Shown here one piece after another: positions 11,236 to 22,799 of a stretch of 64,000 nucleotides of DNA (the first letter of the stretch is position 1; each line of letters begins with the position of its first letter). This DNA comes from Dugong dugon (taxonomy: Eukaryota; Chordata; Mammalia; Sirenia; Dugongidae), in the NCBI GenBank assembly GCA_030035585.1, contig CM057481.1, positions 61,327,128 to 61,391,127 on the forward strand. Direction: 5' to 3'. The position numbers were made by a program, and so were the translations under genes. Under the pieces are notes generated by a model. That model was given only the letters and a program-made list of their open reading frames with translations. It was not told where the DNA came from and did not search any database.

Positions 11236-11355
11236 CACTTTGATGCTCCAAATGGCACTGCCAGAGAGCTGCCTGGGTTTAAAAATTTCCCGACCTTCTG
11301 AAATGTCTGAGGACCAGGAAGGTAGGCTCACTGTATTATGGGTACTCCAAGCCCC
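11236..11355 (-). CDS. KMT2C: KMT2C exon 15: linker exon
   Basis: The exon is 120 nt (40 codons), phase 0 at both ends, with acceptor ATCCTAG|GGGGCT and donor AAAGTG|gtaaat. It encodes GAWSTHNTVS, PSWSSDISEGREIFKP and SAIWSIKV. It is highly similar to remembered human KMT2C, with changes such as Pro to Leu and Pro to Ser around the PSWS motif. No known fold is assigned. Two conserved tryptophans, in PSWS and AIWSIKV, suggest a short interaction motif, but that is an inference. It is separated from exon 14 by a 14.3 kb intron. Confidence 0.96.
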
Positions 11356-12640
11356 CTAGGATATGGCAGGTGAGAAAACAGATGTATAAAACTCAGCAAC
11401 ATAAAAGGTCAAAGCCAGCAACTAAAGAAGTTTAAACAGCAAAAACAAATGCAGATATATAGAAATTTAGGACAAATTGCTTCAAGGTAGGGAAAACAAA
11501 TGTATCACTTACAGTGACTTAACACTTAAATGTTTGCAGCTACCATTTACATTTTTATTCTGGTTGAAACATCAGTACACTGAAACACATTAAAAATTAA
11601 GATTTATATGACATCAACATTGACTCATGTACTGCAATACTGTAGAACTGAAACGTAAATAAAAGTCAATCAAACTCTAAGAATTAACACTAGAAGAAAT
11701 TATACAGGGACTATCTTTTTCTAACAACTATCACTCCACTGAAAAGAAACAGATAATTGTAAAGAATGGAAGGTGTATCTATTGCTGTTGATCAACCAAA
11801 CCAGTTGGCAAAAAAAAAAAAAAAAAAAAAAAGAAAGGTTAACAAGAACCTTGAGCAAGCAACATATACATAAACTTTAAATTGTGGAAAGTTAGTCTTT
11901 AACCTTAAGATGCAAATTCCACTATAATCTTAGCATTTATTTACACTTGTGTCAGCGACTCTAAATTGTCAGTTTTGATTTTGATTTAGGGAAATGAATA
12001 TTATACTAAGATTACAACTAAAGGACTAATTCGGAAAGTGAAGAAATGTTAAAGCAAATTGTCCTAAATTTGCAAATTAAAATGCCTAAAAGTAGCTAAT
12101 AAATTATACTGGAAATAGTATCTTATTAAAATAGTTAAAATTAAGGCATTTCATTCCCAAATAATCGCATTCAGCAAAAATCTGAACTAATCTGATGAAG
12201 ATGCTAAACAGCACAAAGAAAAATGTTTACTCCACAAAGATAACATTTTAAAGAAAAATACAAATGTCAAGCAATAAAGAACCTATTTTAAATTCAGTAA
12301 TACAACAATGCATAATTTTATCAATTAAATAACCAAAATTTAAGACAAGTACATAGCACTTACCAGGTCTCTAGAATATTATTAAACAAGGAATATCCTA
12401 TTAACCACATAAAAATACTGTGAGGAATTAAAACGATAAACTGGAAATAAGAGCTTGAATATCCTTTGATGGAGGGGAAATGGTTAATGAGTAACAGCAT
12501 TTTAAGAAAAACCACACAGTGAATGACAGACTGGTTTCACTTTTAATTTCTGAGCTCAAACCTCAAACATTTTAAATTTAGCAATCCCACAGATTCTCTA
12601 TAGCAATACTTTTTTATCCTCCAGGATTATTTTTATGCTT
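11356..12640. other. Intron 14, left part, nothing recognised
   Basis: AT-rich DNA flanking the exon 15 acceptor. A 22-base A-run lies at about 11811-11832. No coding or repeat signature is strong enough to name. Confidence 0.5.
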
Positions 12641-12649
12641 CTCCCTGAC

Positions 12650-14155
12650 CCACCAAATCCCTAATCTACCTTTTCCGAGGCTCAGCTAATGGTTATGCTC
12701 ATATTACTGAGAACACTAACCACTGCAAGTGAATTACCTCATTTCCCCCGCATCAAATCTTCTTGCATCCGTGCCTATGCCTTTTTTCTATGTCCAAGTC
12801 TTTGGTGACTTCTATGTTGCCAAAAGTTATTTCTCTATTTTCATTTTACTCAAACTTGCAACATCTAACACAGTTACATTAGATTCTGTGGTAGCAACAT
12901 GCTGATGTTTCAGCTGCCATTTCTCAGTCTCCTATGCAAGCTCTTCCTCCATATGACCTCTAAACCAAATAGTGTTTCCTAGTCTGAAACCTGGACAACT
13001 CTCTTCTTCACATATTCTCATCCTAAATGTTATTATCTATTATGAGGGCTTTAAACACCATCGTGGATGCCGTTGAGTTCCAAATTCACGTCTAGTTTTA
13101 ACCTCTTCTGAGATCTCTAAATTGGTGTGATTTTCAACTTCCTTCTTAATATTTCCATTTTGTCACCCAAAACTTCTCAGATTTACCATGTCTAAATGGC
13201 ATCCAGTCTTCAGGTCAGAAAACTGGAAAACAGTCATCTTTGACTATCACTCTTACCCCAACCACTTCCATCTTCATCCCTGCCACCTCTTCAATCAAAA
13301 CCACCAGTAAATTCAATAATTTTTATCTTCAAATTTTGCCCCCAATTATTCTACTTCTTTGCATCTTCACGGCCAACAGCCCAGCCCTGGATACCACCAC
13401 CTCTCACTGAGCCTGCTACAAGAGCCTGCATCTTTTCCAGTCTTTCTCCAAACAGCAGCCAGAGGGACTTTTCAAATATACAAATCTGTCTAAGGAAGAC
13501 ACTCCCTTATTTTAAACCCTTCAATTATTTCTCAGTGCACTTAAAATACAAACCTTTACCACCACCTCTACAGCCAAAATGCTCCTTATAAGTGAGGATG
13601 GCAACACTTTCTCTCACATACTTAGACATGTTATCAGCAGGGACCAGTCCCTAGAAGAGGATGCCACACTTGGTAAAGTAGAGGGTCAGTGGAACAGAGG
13701 AAGATCCACAATGAGATGGAATAATACTGCACGCAACAATGGGATCAAACATACCAGCGATTGTAAGGATGGCACAGGACCAGAAATTGTTTCATTCTGT
13801 TGTACAAAGGGTCGCTATGAGTCAGAAATGACCTGACAGCACCTAGCACCACCACCACCACCACCACCACCACCACCACTACCTCTCTTCAACTGCATCT
13901 TATGGGATTCTCCCTCTGCCAGCATGCCCTATGTACTCTGGCTTCCGTGCTATCCTTCAAGCTATACCAAGCTCTTCAGCAATCAAGGCCCTACTGACCC
14001 TTACTAACCCAGAACATTTCTCCACTTCTCCAAGTTTCCAACCCTTTTTAAAATGGTTGGTTTCTTACGATCCTTCAGGTATGGCCTGACATATTTCCTC
14101 ACCAGAGATGCCTTTCCTTAGCTCCCCAAGTGAACCACCGTCTCCCTTACCATAT
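12650..14155 (+). mobile_element. L2-like LINE remnant, interrupted by an RTE tail
   Basis: Blocks such as CAGCAGCCAGAGGGACTTTT, CCCTTCAATTATTTCTCAGT and, right of the insertion, TCAGGTATGGCCTGACATAT TTCCTCACC recall L2 3' sequence common in mammals. It is strongly diverged and non-coding. The strand is given in the orientation of these blocks and is uncertain. Confidence 0.55.
13578..13880 (+). mobile_element. RTE-type LINE 3' end with (ACC)n tail
   Basis: The sequence encodes, in a partly open frame, the C-terminal piece of an RTE ORF (SRDQSLEE...GKVEGQ...RGR...MRW), then GTCGCTATGAGTCAGAAATG and a short-unit tail. The tail is an (ACC)n microsatellite at about 13848-13880. Only the last few hundred bases of the element are present, as is usual for 5'-truncated RTE copies. 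Confidence 0.8.
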
Positions 14156-14786
14156 CTTTAGTATCTTCTCATTGCATCACAATTTGTGATCATGCATGTT
14201 TTATTGTTTATAATTTTATTTAGTGGTAGGGAGTGGTAACAAAAGATATTTAGTTCTCTCGGTATTTCCATTGGTTTTTCTGAGGATATTTGACTAGTGT
14301 ATCTCTTAAATTCCTTTTGGTTGATATTTAATGCTATGTCAGTAGATAGTTCTAAAAACATACCATAAAAGTTGTACTCTAAGATAAAATATTTCAGAAA
14401 TAAGATTTTTTAATGGTGATCGTGTCCTATTCATCATAATTTAAAAGTTAGCTTTGATGCCAAAATTGTACCTCACATTTCAGAAAGGACTTACATTTCA
14501 TATAACATGGATGAACCAAATGAAGGACTTTATTGATCAGAAATGTTTGGATGCCATTTCAGGGATAATTAGAAAACTACTCAACTGCTATGAAAAACTT
14601 ACATAATAAAAACTTGGATAGTTACACTGTGAATTTTAATAAATATAAGACATTGGAAGACAGATGATATGCAATTTTATAGGAACTGAAGAAAAATTAT
14701 GATTATACTTACATATTTTGACAAGCAATACATTACCTAGTATATTCTTCAGACCCTAAGACAAAAATATAGCTGTAATTACCAAA

Positions 14787-14989
14787 GCAGCCCTGGTGGC
14801 ACAATGGTTAAGCACTCGGCTGCTAGTGGAAAGGCTGGCCGTTTGAACCCACCATATGCTCCAGGGGAGAAAAGACCTGGCTATGCGCTCCCATAAAGAT
14901 TACAGCCTAGAAAACCCCATGGGGCAGTTCATGTCTGTTACATCAGGTTGCTACAGTTGAAAATCAACTTGATAGCACCTAACAACAAC
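14787..14989 (+). mobile_element. AfroSINE, long type with RTE-type ending
   Basis: Starts GCAGCCCTGGTGGCACAATG and ends GATAGCACCTAACAACAAC. It is followed with no gap by another AfroSINE in the same orientation. Confidence 0.88.
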
Positions 14990-15145
14990 GGAGCCCCAGT
15001 GGAGCAGTGGTTAAGAGCCTGGCTGCTCACCAGAAGGTCAGCAGTTCAAATCCACCAGCTGCTCCTTGGAAACCCTGCGGGGCATGTCTGCTCTGCCTAT
15101 AGGGTAACTACAAGTTGGAATCGACTCAGCGGCAATGGGGTTTAA
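14990..15145 (+). mobile_element. AfroSINE, short type, abutting the previous copy
   Basis: Starts GGAGCCCCAGTGGAGCAGTG and ends GACTCAGCGGCAATGGGGT. Head-to-tail with 14787-14989, probably because the CAACAAC tail of the first served as target. Confidence 0.88.
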
Positions 15146-15387
15146 CACCAACATCATAATTAACAATGTTTAGTTATTAATTATCCTTCGGCTCTCTGCT
15201 TTGATCAAAAAGAACTTATCCAGACCACTCAGAGGAGGTTAGTCTCCCTGTAATATATGTGCTATCCTACTGCAGCTTTTTATTAGAAGACAAAACCTAC
15301 CTTGTAATTATCTGTGATACTGGACTGTAACTTTGAGGAGGAGGAGACTGCTGTGTCCACTGTTACAGGAAGCATTATGTTCAACAC

Positions 15388-15893
15388 TTACTGTCTTAGT
15401 CATCTAGTGCTGCTATAACAGAAATACCCCAAGTGGACAGCTTTAACAAACAGAAATGTATTCTCTTACAGTCTAGGAGGCTAGACATCTGAATTCAGGG
15501 CACCAGCTCCAGAGGAAGGCTTTCTTTCTCTGTAGACTCTGGGGGAAGGTCCTTGTCATCAATCTTCCCCTGGTCTAGGAGCTTCTCAGCACAGGGACCT
15601 CAAGTTCAAAGGACACTTTCAGCTCCTGGCTCTTTTTGCTTGGTGGTAGTAAGGTCCCCCACCTCTCTGCTTTCTTTTGTATCTTAAAAGAGATTGACTC
15701 AAGATACAACCTAATCCTGTAGATTGTGTCCTGCCTCATTAACATAACTGCCTCTAACCCTGTCTCATTAAAATCATAGAGGTTAGGATTTACAACATAA
15801 AATGGAGGACTAGAACAAAATACTGGGAATCATAGCCTAGTCAAGCTGACACATATTTTTTTGGGAACCATTCAATACCCATAACACTTACTG
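15388..15893 (-). mobile_element. MaLR-like LTR, minus orientation
   Basis: The edge CTTAGTCATCTAGTGCTGCT ATAACAGAAATACC and the block AAATGTATTCTCTTACAGTC TAGGAGGCT are the inverted 3' part of a mammalian MaLR-type LTR. The other edge (TTCAATACCCATAAC) closes the element. The interior differs from the human MLT1/MST consensus that I remember, so it may be a lineage subfamily. No internal coding region. Confidence 0.6.
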
Positions 15894-16219
15894 AGCCTCT
15901 ACTATCTTTCCTTTTTCTATTGAGCATCTTTTATTTATTTTTTGGGGGGCAGGGACATGCATGAATGCATCAATAAACACTGTACTATACTGCAAAATAT
16001 ACTAACCCCTCAACCAGCTATACCCATAGCCCTGGATTTCCTCACCTATTAAAAAATTATCAATCTATTCAATACACTGATATTCTTAAACTATCTGAAT
16101 TAAAGGCAAAAGCGTTCAAACCATAGCCACCAGGAGACTGTAAGTTGTAAAGAAAGCTAATTAAGGTATTTAAAAAAAAAAAAAAAAGGCAAAACAGAAC
16201 CAACTGCTATCAAATCCTA

Positions 16220-16423
16220 CAAAACCAAAATCAAACCCGTTGCCAGTGAGCTGATTTTAACTCACAGAGATCCTACAGGACAGAGCAGAACTGCCCCACA
16301 GGGTTCCAAGGCTTTGATCTTTACGGAAGCAGAATGCCACATCTTTCGCAGAGTAGAGAGTGGGTTCCAACTGCCAACCTTTCAGTTAGCAGCCAAGCGC
16401 TTAACCACTGTGCAACCAGGGCT
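16220..16423 (-). mobile_element. AfroSINE, long type
   Basis: Inverse head (GTGCAACCAGGGCT) and tail (CCCGTTGCCAGTGAGCTGAT), with the middle block ATCTTTACGGAAGCAGAATG that defines the long type. Confidence 0.9.
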
Positions 16424-16903
16424 GGCAGAGACAAAATTAGATTTCAAGAATAATTATTTAACCCCCTAACAATTGTTTTAGGTTGATATTAAGCTCCTTT
16501 CTGCTTTAATGCTAATTTCTCAGGTAAATTTATCACACTAGTGAGATAATACAGCTATTACAAGGACTATGGAGTAGGAAAATGGTCAATAGGAAAGGCC
16601 AAGAGAGGAGAGGCTACTCTGGGCAAAAACTTATTAGAAGAGAAATTCTACTGCTGGTGTTAAATACGATCACAGACTAACCCATTTTCAGTTTTAAGAG
16701 CAGCCAGCGAAGTTTGGTGCCTCACTGGCAAACATCGCGCCTCCAAGTCCGAAGTCAACCTTGGATCTACCCTCTCCCAACATACTATGCAAAATCAAGG
16801 TTGCTATTAAATGATGAGTCTCACTTAGAGAAAGTGAAAACACTGAAGAGAGAGCAGAAAGGAAGACAACTAGTAAGGGAAAAGGAAACAAAGTTTATAA
16901 TTT

Positions 16904-17241
16904 GCAGGGGTAGATTATCCAATAGGCAAGGAAAGCACAGTACTTACCTTGCTTACCAGATCATCTCTAGTGAAACTGTTCACTCCCTATTAGTAAATAA
17001 GCACAAGTAAGCCCGTGCTTACCCTGCTTACTGGGTCATCTGCCCCTGTCAGGGAGTGTAAATTTGAAAAGAGGCTTTATTCTGTAGGAAGCTGCTGTGG
17101 GGTTGGGAGAGACAGATGCTAACCATACCAAGAAGCAGAATCTTTGATGTGGTGAAAAACTGTGAAATGTTCACTACAAGTGATCTGGTAAGCAAGGTAA
17201 GCACTGTGCTTACCTTGCCTATTGGATAATCTGTCCCTGGT
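16904..17241. mobile_element. Nested palindromic element, about 340 bp
   Basis: The left arm (16904-16985) and right arm (17150-17241) are inverted copies of about 80 bp. Each contains ATTATCCAATAGGCAAGG and CTTACCTTGCTTACCAGATC. Within the arms GCAAGGTAAGCAC and GTGCTTACCTTGC form a second perfect dyad. A third, diverged copy of the same unit lies in the loop (about 17000-17050). No coding frame. Most simply a nonautonomous DNA transposon. Confidence 0.75.
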
Positions 17242-17644
17242 AATCTGTCCTTTTGGTACATACATGCAATCATGTGTATACTGGAGCTACAGCAGGCAAC
17301 AACTCATTTTTATGACTTAAAGAATTCTTTTTGCATAAAGAAGTCTCATGTAGTAAACTAAGTTCAACATTAAACAGAACAAGACACTAGTCCTGGATCA
17401 AGATTTGATAAAATACTTTCTTCAAAATATAGAAATAGCTGTTAGCAGTTTCACCCCTCAATAATTCCAGAATAGAAATTTGGCTGGTGCTAGCAATGCT
17501 TTTGGAAATGTCTTCAGAAATATCACTACTGGCACAAACAAACTTAAGAGGAAAGGCTGGCACTTCTAATCTTACATATGTTTTTTAGGTTGGGCAGGCC
17601 TAAGGGTTGGACATGTTTCTGTTTAAAACTATGTCTCATGGTGG

Positions 17645-17815
17645 TTTACAGCAGGGCTTCTCTGACTTCAAGGTGCATAGAGACCCCCTTGGGATCTTCT
17701 TAAAATACACATTTGGATTGAAGTATAAGATGAGGCCTGAGATTCTGCCTAACACACTCCCAGGTGATGTTGATATTCCCAGTCTACAGCCTATACATTC
17801 CGAGTACTAACGATT
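17645..17815 (+). mobile_element. hAT-Charlie (MER5-like) remnant, tentative
   Basis: Blocks such as CAGGGCTTCTCTGACTTCAA, GAGGCCTGAGATTCTG and CCCAGGTGATGTTGATATTC resemble MER5-type nonautonomous hAT elements. The family name is a recollection. Confidence 0.5.
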
Positions 17816-18409
17816 TAGTCTTCAGTTCTTCTAGAAAACATGCATAAGCCTGAAGTCTGAGCTGAGTTCTCTCTCTAGGCTCCTCTTGCTTTGCCATATT
17901 ATCTCTTGTGGTTTCCTCTACTGCAGTATATATCACATACTATATTTAGTAAGCTGTTTACCTGTTTATATCCTAAACTAGTCTGGAAGGTCAATGATTG
18001 CTGGGAGCATGGGATCTACATGATCCAGAACTGTGACAGACACTTAAGTGCACAGTTTTTATTTAAAAAAAAAAAAAAAAACCTACGGTTTCAATAGTCT
18101 TAAAAATGTACACTAGTTATCTGCCAGAAATCTAACCCTCTTCCTACCAATGAATTTGGCGATACTTGCCAGCCTCACCTTGTGCAATTGTTTTGTGGTT
18201 TTGAATTTGGGAAACGTACTAAATATTGTGTTTACTGTGGCCAGTATTTCATATGGTCAAGGTCTGTAGTTATTTTCATTGGTACACTTCAGTGCAAACA
18301 ATCAATCTACTTGGTTTTAGGACCACCATACCAGAGCTACACTTAATACAGGATTATTATACCCTTCTAAAATCTGCATTAATCAGTAATTCAAGAAAGT
18401 AAGCAATGG

Positions 18410-18548
18410 CAGATGTGCCAGATGCTTTATATGCATTATTATTAAATTCTAAACAACCACCATATGATACAATTTTATAGATGAAAAAAGTAAGGTAACT
18501 TGCTCACGATCACACAAACAATAACAGAATAAGGGTTTGAATTCAAGC
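18410..18548 (+). repeat. MIR SINE, plus orientation
   Basis: TGTGCCAGATGCTTTATATG, ATTTTATAGATGAAAAAAGT and GGTAACTTGCTCACGATCAC A follow MIR order. Diverged. Confidence 0.75.
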
Positions 18549-18629
18549 AATTGCACTATGAAAATTTTCATGCTGAATTTATATTAATCAATCTTTTTAA
18601 ACATCAATAAACTACTGTGGTGGATTAAT

Positions 18630-19247
18630 TACTTTTGTGTGTGGCCTTTCTAGCCATGGTCTTGTAACCCCCACCCAGGTGATCGTGTGATAGGGTAATT
18701 GTGGCCTACCTAGGGGATTGGTCAGTTTTGCCTTAAAAGAGAGCCAATTCCAGCACAGAAAGGAGGAGCCCACCACCATCAAGGAAGGAGGGACCAGCGG
18801 GAGGGACCTAGCAGCAGGAGACAGTGCGGTGGGCGTCCCAGCCCATGGAGAGAGAAAGCTGAGTGCCTTTGGGCAGAGACTGAGGGCCAGGAAGAGGCAT
18901 GCCTGCGAGCGCAGCTAGGGAGAGGCTATCCTAATGGAAGAACTGTATCCTAAGTGTTCCTGAGCCTGAACTGTAACTGTTACTTCCCTAGTAAACCCCA
19001 TATATTTGAGTTCTGTGGGGCCACTGCAATGGATTATTGAACTCAATAGAGAGTGCTGTGGGAGGGACAGTCGGTATCAGAATTGGTAAAGATGGCGAAG
19101 AGAGGAGGCGTGTCTGACCTCGCCTCACAGGAATCAGCCTTGATCTGTTGATCTTGGTTCTGCTTCCCCCTTGTGTGGTTGGCGGAGGTCAGACACCTCC
19201 CCCAAGCTGTTTTTACAACTACGGTTAAAAAAAAAAAAAAAAAAAAA
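18630..19247 (+). mobile_element. Endogenous retrovirus LTR with leader, ending in an A-run
   Basis: A GC-richer block than its surroundings. Its 3' half matches 20880-21725: TTGAGTTCTGTGGGGCC, AATGGATTATTGAACTC, GTATCAGAATTGGTAAA and the CAGGAATCAGCCTTGATC stretch. About 140 bp follow the primer-binding-site-like motif before a 21-base A-run at 19227-19247. There is no viral gene and the frames are short artefacts. The exact 5' edge is uncertain. Confidence 0.6.
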
Positions 19248-20205
19248 GTACAAACAATATAAAAATATTCCTATAAAATCTTTCTTAAAAGGCAGTGTAG
19301 TTTCTAAACTAGAAAACACGTAGATAATCATTGCTGACATACTACCTTGCATTTTTTATTCACTATAAAAGAATAGGAATATACATCTATTTACTAATTA
19401 AACCTTCTTCAAAACGTTCTAAGACAAAGTACCAGATATATAGATTCTGTCTTTTAGGTATCCAAGAATTAACAGTTACAACTCACCAGGGTAGTTTTCT
19501 TTTCCTTTAATGAACATCCTTGTATATACTTTAAACAAAGCAATGTTTCAATTTAATGAATATCCTTGTATATACTTTAAACAAAGCAATGTTTCAAAGT
19601 TCAAACTTGTCTGAATTAAAAGCTGGATATGAAATGATTTATAAAGGACTGAATCTTTCCTTATTAGGACAATATAATTTACACATCTAGTTTTCTGTTT
19701 GTTTTTTTTTTAAATTTAAAAACAAAGCCTCCCCCCCCCCCCCCCCCCGCTTCTTCCTAAGGGATTGGCATTTGCAAAACCAGAAAAAAAAAAAAAAAGG
19801 AAATAAGCTTGCTTATAATTAATGGATGATGCTTAACAAAACTACAGTCCTCTACAGCTCAACACTCTGGAGGCCTATTGTCTCACAGGAATAGATTATG
19901 AAATTCATATGTTAATTTGGAACACTTCATTTAAAATGCTGTTAAGAGTATACAAGTACGCTATAAAATTCTATGCTTCATAATAAAATTATTTGAATTC
20001 ATGAAAAATAAAAAATCCAGTTTCAAAATAATGGGAAAGTGGTTATGATCTAATGAAGTAAATACCTCTGGAAACCCATTATATTAAAGAAATTTCACTT
20101 TCTCTATGAGAACTTCTCAATAGATATTAGTCAAAGAACTTAACAAATTCCTAAGCTTTCCATATATCTGATGTTAGCGATAAGAAATTGTGGAAAAGTA
20201 AAAAT
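19248..20205. other. Intron 14, no gene; tandem duplication and homopolymers
   Basis: AT-rich intronic DNA. It contains a 46-bp direct tandem duplication (listed separately), a C-run at about 19732-19748 and an A-run at about 19784-19798. No coding feature. Confidence 0.6.
19506..19597. repeat. 46-bp direct tandem duplication
   Basis: Copies 19506-19551 and 19552-19597 differ at one base (AATGAACATCC versus AATGAATATCC). The junction is exact with no spacer. Confidence 0.95.
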
Positions 20206-20290
20206 CAAAAATGAAGAAAAAACTGTTGAACTGGTGTATGTTTTGCTATGTATATTCTCAACAACAACAAAATAAATGAAATTTTAAAAA
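20206..20290 (+). mobile_element. Short L1 3' tail
   Basis: ACTGTTGAACTGGTGTATGT TTTGCTATG followed by CTCAACAACAACAAAATAAA is the terminal part of an elephant-type L1 3' UTR. Only the end is present. Confidence 0.6.
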
Positions 20291-20879
20291 ATGGTGGGGG
20301 GAGGAAAGAAACAGATAATTCAACCATTGTTTTAATCAAGGTACCATAAATAACATCAGCCCACTATAACCATTAAAAAATAAGTTTCTAATAAAATATC
20401 AGTTTACAGTTTAAAAACAATTGAAGAAAAAAATTCTTAGGATTTTCTAAAAATCCAAAATATAGTTGAGTACCTATGTTTCCTTTTATAAAATTTTCTT
20501 GAAATATTTACTGTAAAAAGAAAATAAATTTGATAGAATGTTTAATAACTATTTCAATATAACCATGAAAGTAATTAGTATCTGACAATGTCTGAAGTAA
20601 TCATAGTCACGTAGTTACATTAAATATCTTCCCATAAAACAAAAATGAAAGAAATAGGGTAACCACTATACCATGAGCTAAAATGACTACATCTCACAAT
20701 TTCCGAATTAGAATGGATGAACACAACTATGGAATGAGAGTGTGATGAAATGAGCTCCTTTATGAGGCCCTTTGCCTTAGTTCTTTGGAAAAACAGCTTG
20801 AAAGATTTTTCCACTAAACTCTGGGGAGTTACCTTTGTCCTAGGTTTTCTACCCCACAGGGATTATTACTTTTCTTCAG

Positions 20880-21725
20880 GTTGACTGGTATTTCCTGGGT
20901 AGGCTGTAAACAATTTGTGGTTTGATAACTCTTGTCTGGTCCTGGGCTGCAGCCTGCCCTGTGATTGGTATGCACCTTGCAGGGATTTGTCAATGGACTA
21001 TGCAAATGAGGCAAGTTGTAGCCTACAATGCAAATGAAATGTCTGTGGTCTACCAAAAGGGGATTGGTCAGCTTGTGCCCCGCTGCCCCCAGGCCATCCC
21101 TTGAAATTGACAAGGAGTTGTGTGTATATATGCAGCCAACCCCACAAAGGTTTTCAGAAAGAAAGTAGCATAAAGACAGAAGCCTGAAGAAGCATAAAGG
21201 AGAAAAGACAAAAGAGAAGAGGGAGGTAGAGAGAAAGGCGGCAAGGAATCTCCTAAAAGGGCTGTAACACTAGAGACAGTGACAGGCATGGAATGGGCCC
21301 AGCAGCAGAGCTGGAGGCAATAGGCCAGGAAGGGGCCCTGGTGACAGATGGCAGGGCAGAGAGGAGCCTGTCTTGAGGTGGCTGAGAGGAGGCCTGCATT
21401 GCCAAGAGGAGCTGAAAGGGCTGTCCTGCACTGAAGAAGGGAGACTTTGCCTAAAGGCTTCCTGACCCTGTTATTTCCTTAATAAACCACCTGACGTTAA
21501 GTATGGTCTGAGAGTTCAATGCGGCCATTGCAATGAATTATCAAACCCAGAAGAGAAGTAGTGAGTGCCACAGGATGGACAGCTGGCGTCAGAATTGGTA
21601 AAAAGGTTGGAAAGTAGTGGTATGTCTGACTCTACCTCACAGGGATCAGCCTTGATCCCTAGGCGGACCTTGATTCACATTATCCCCTCCTGAAGTTAGA
21701 CAGGTTCTGACAATGCTATTACCAC
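20880..21725 (+). mobile_element. Endogenous retrovirus LTR with leader
   Basis: About 700 bp of LTR-like sequence with a polyadenylation signal (AATAAA at about 21480). A primer-binding-site-like TGGCGTCAGAATTGG follows at about 21584, then about 130 bp of leader shared with the copy at 18630-19247. No gag, pol or env remains. The PBS resembles the tRNA-Leu type used by ERV-L relatives, which is an inference. Left edge approximate. Confidence 0.6.
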
Positions 21726-22165
21726 TACCCTTACCACTTTGCAGAGATAAATGGAACAGAGACTGAAATAAAAAAAATTACATGATTTGATATGATAAAT
21801 TAAGTTTTTTCTTCCATCCCATTTACTACTACTTTTTAAGAGCATTTCTGGGGCATTATGTTTAATGCATAATAAAATAGTAAAACAATGAGTAACACCA
21901 CATTTCTCTAATTCAGAACTCCACTTCTAGGGTTAAGATGAAACAAGCATCGTCAGAGACTGTGTTTAAATTAGTCTAGGGGAGGGCCACTTCATTGCTG
22001 CTTTTTATGAGCTCTACAGTTGATTACAATTATGTGGCATGTCCAATAACCACTTTTTAAACCCAACTCTTCATGCAGATATACAGAGGTACCTTTGAAA
22101 ACTCTAAGAAATAAACACTAAAACATATCACAAATGCATAACTTCAATAAAAGATAGGGAAAAAA

Positions 22166-22360
22166 CAACTGATTCAAGTCAAGTCGATTCCAGCTCACAG
22201 AGACCCTAAAGGACAGAGGAGAGCTGCCCCACTGGGTTCCAAGGCTATAAGTCTTTACAGAAGCAGATTGCCACATCTTTCTCCTGCAGAGCGGCTGGTG
22301 TGTTCGAATCACTGACCTTTTGATTACCAGTCAAGCGCTTAACTGCACCACCAGGGCTCC
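22166..22360 (-). mobile_element. AfroSINE, long type
   Basis: Inverse head (CACCACCAGGGCTCC) and tail (AAGTCAAGTCGATTCC), with the GTCTTTACAGAAGCAGATTG block of the long type. Confidence 0.9.
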
Positions 22361-22750
22361 TTTTCCATCTCCTACTACCTATCGTATCTAAATTTGTCCT
22401 CTTTGTCTTTGTGAAATCATGTGTCTGAAGTGGACAAAATAAAAACACAAGAATCATTTTGTATTCATAATCATCAAAAAAACTTATGTTACTATTTCCA
22501 GAGCTGAAGCAGACATTTGAGATAGATCTGAAACATCCCATGAAGAAAAAAAGTAAGCATTACATAATTCTCGCTAACACCTAAAATCTTCAATGCAAAA
22601 GGTACAATATAAAACAATAAACTCTCCTATAAAGGAAAAATAATACAATTGGTTTACCATTTGACAACAGACTCCCGATACCCAAGATACAGATTATATT
22701 TTCCTGTGTCATCATGTCTCAGATTCAGACCATCCAGTATATTGGGAGGG

Positions 22751-22753
<3 letters not shown>

Positions 22754-22797
<44 letters not shown>
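22754..22797. repeat. (CA)n microsatellite
   Basis: About 22 CA units without interruption, likely length-variable. Confidence 0.97.

Positions 22798-22799
<2 letters not shown>

Noticed and set aside
20922-21289. Short open frames in the LTR at 20880-21725
   Set aside because: Chance frames in a regulatory LTR; no viral protein domain is present.
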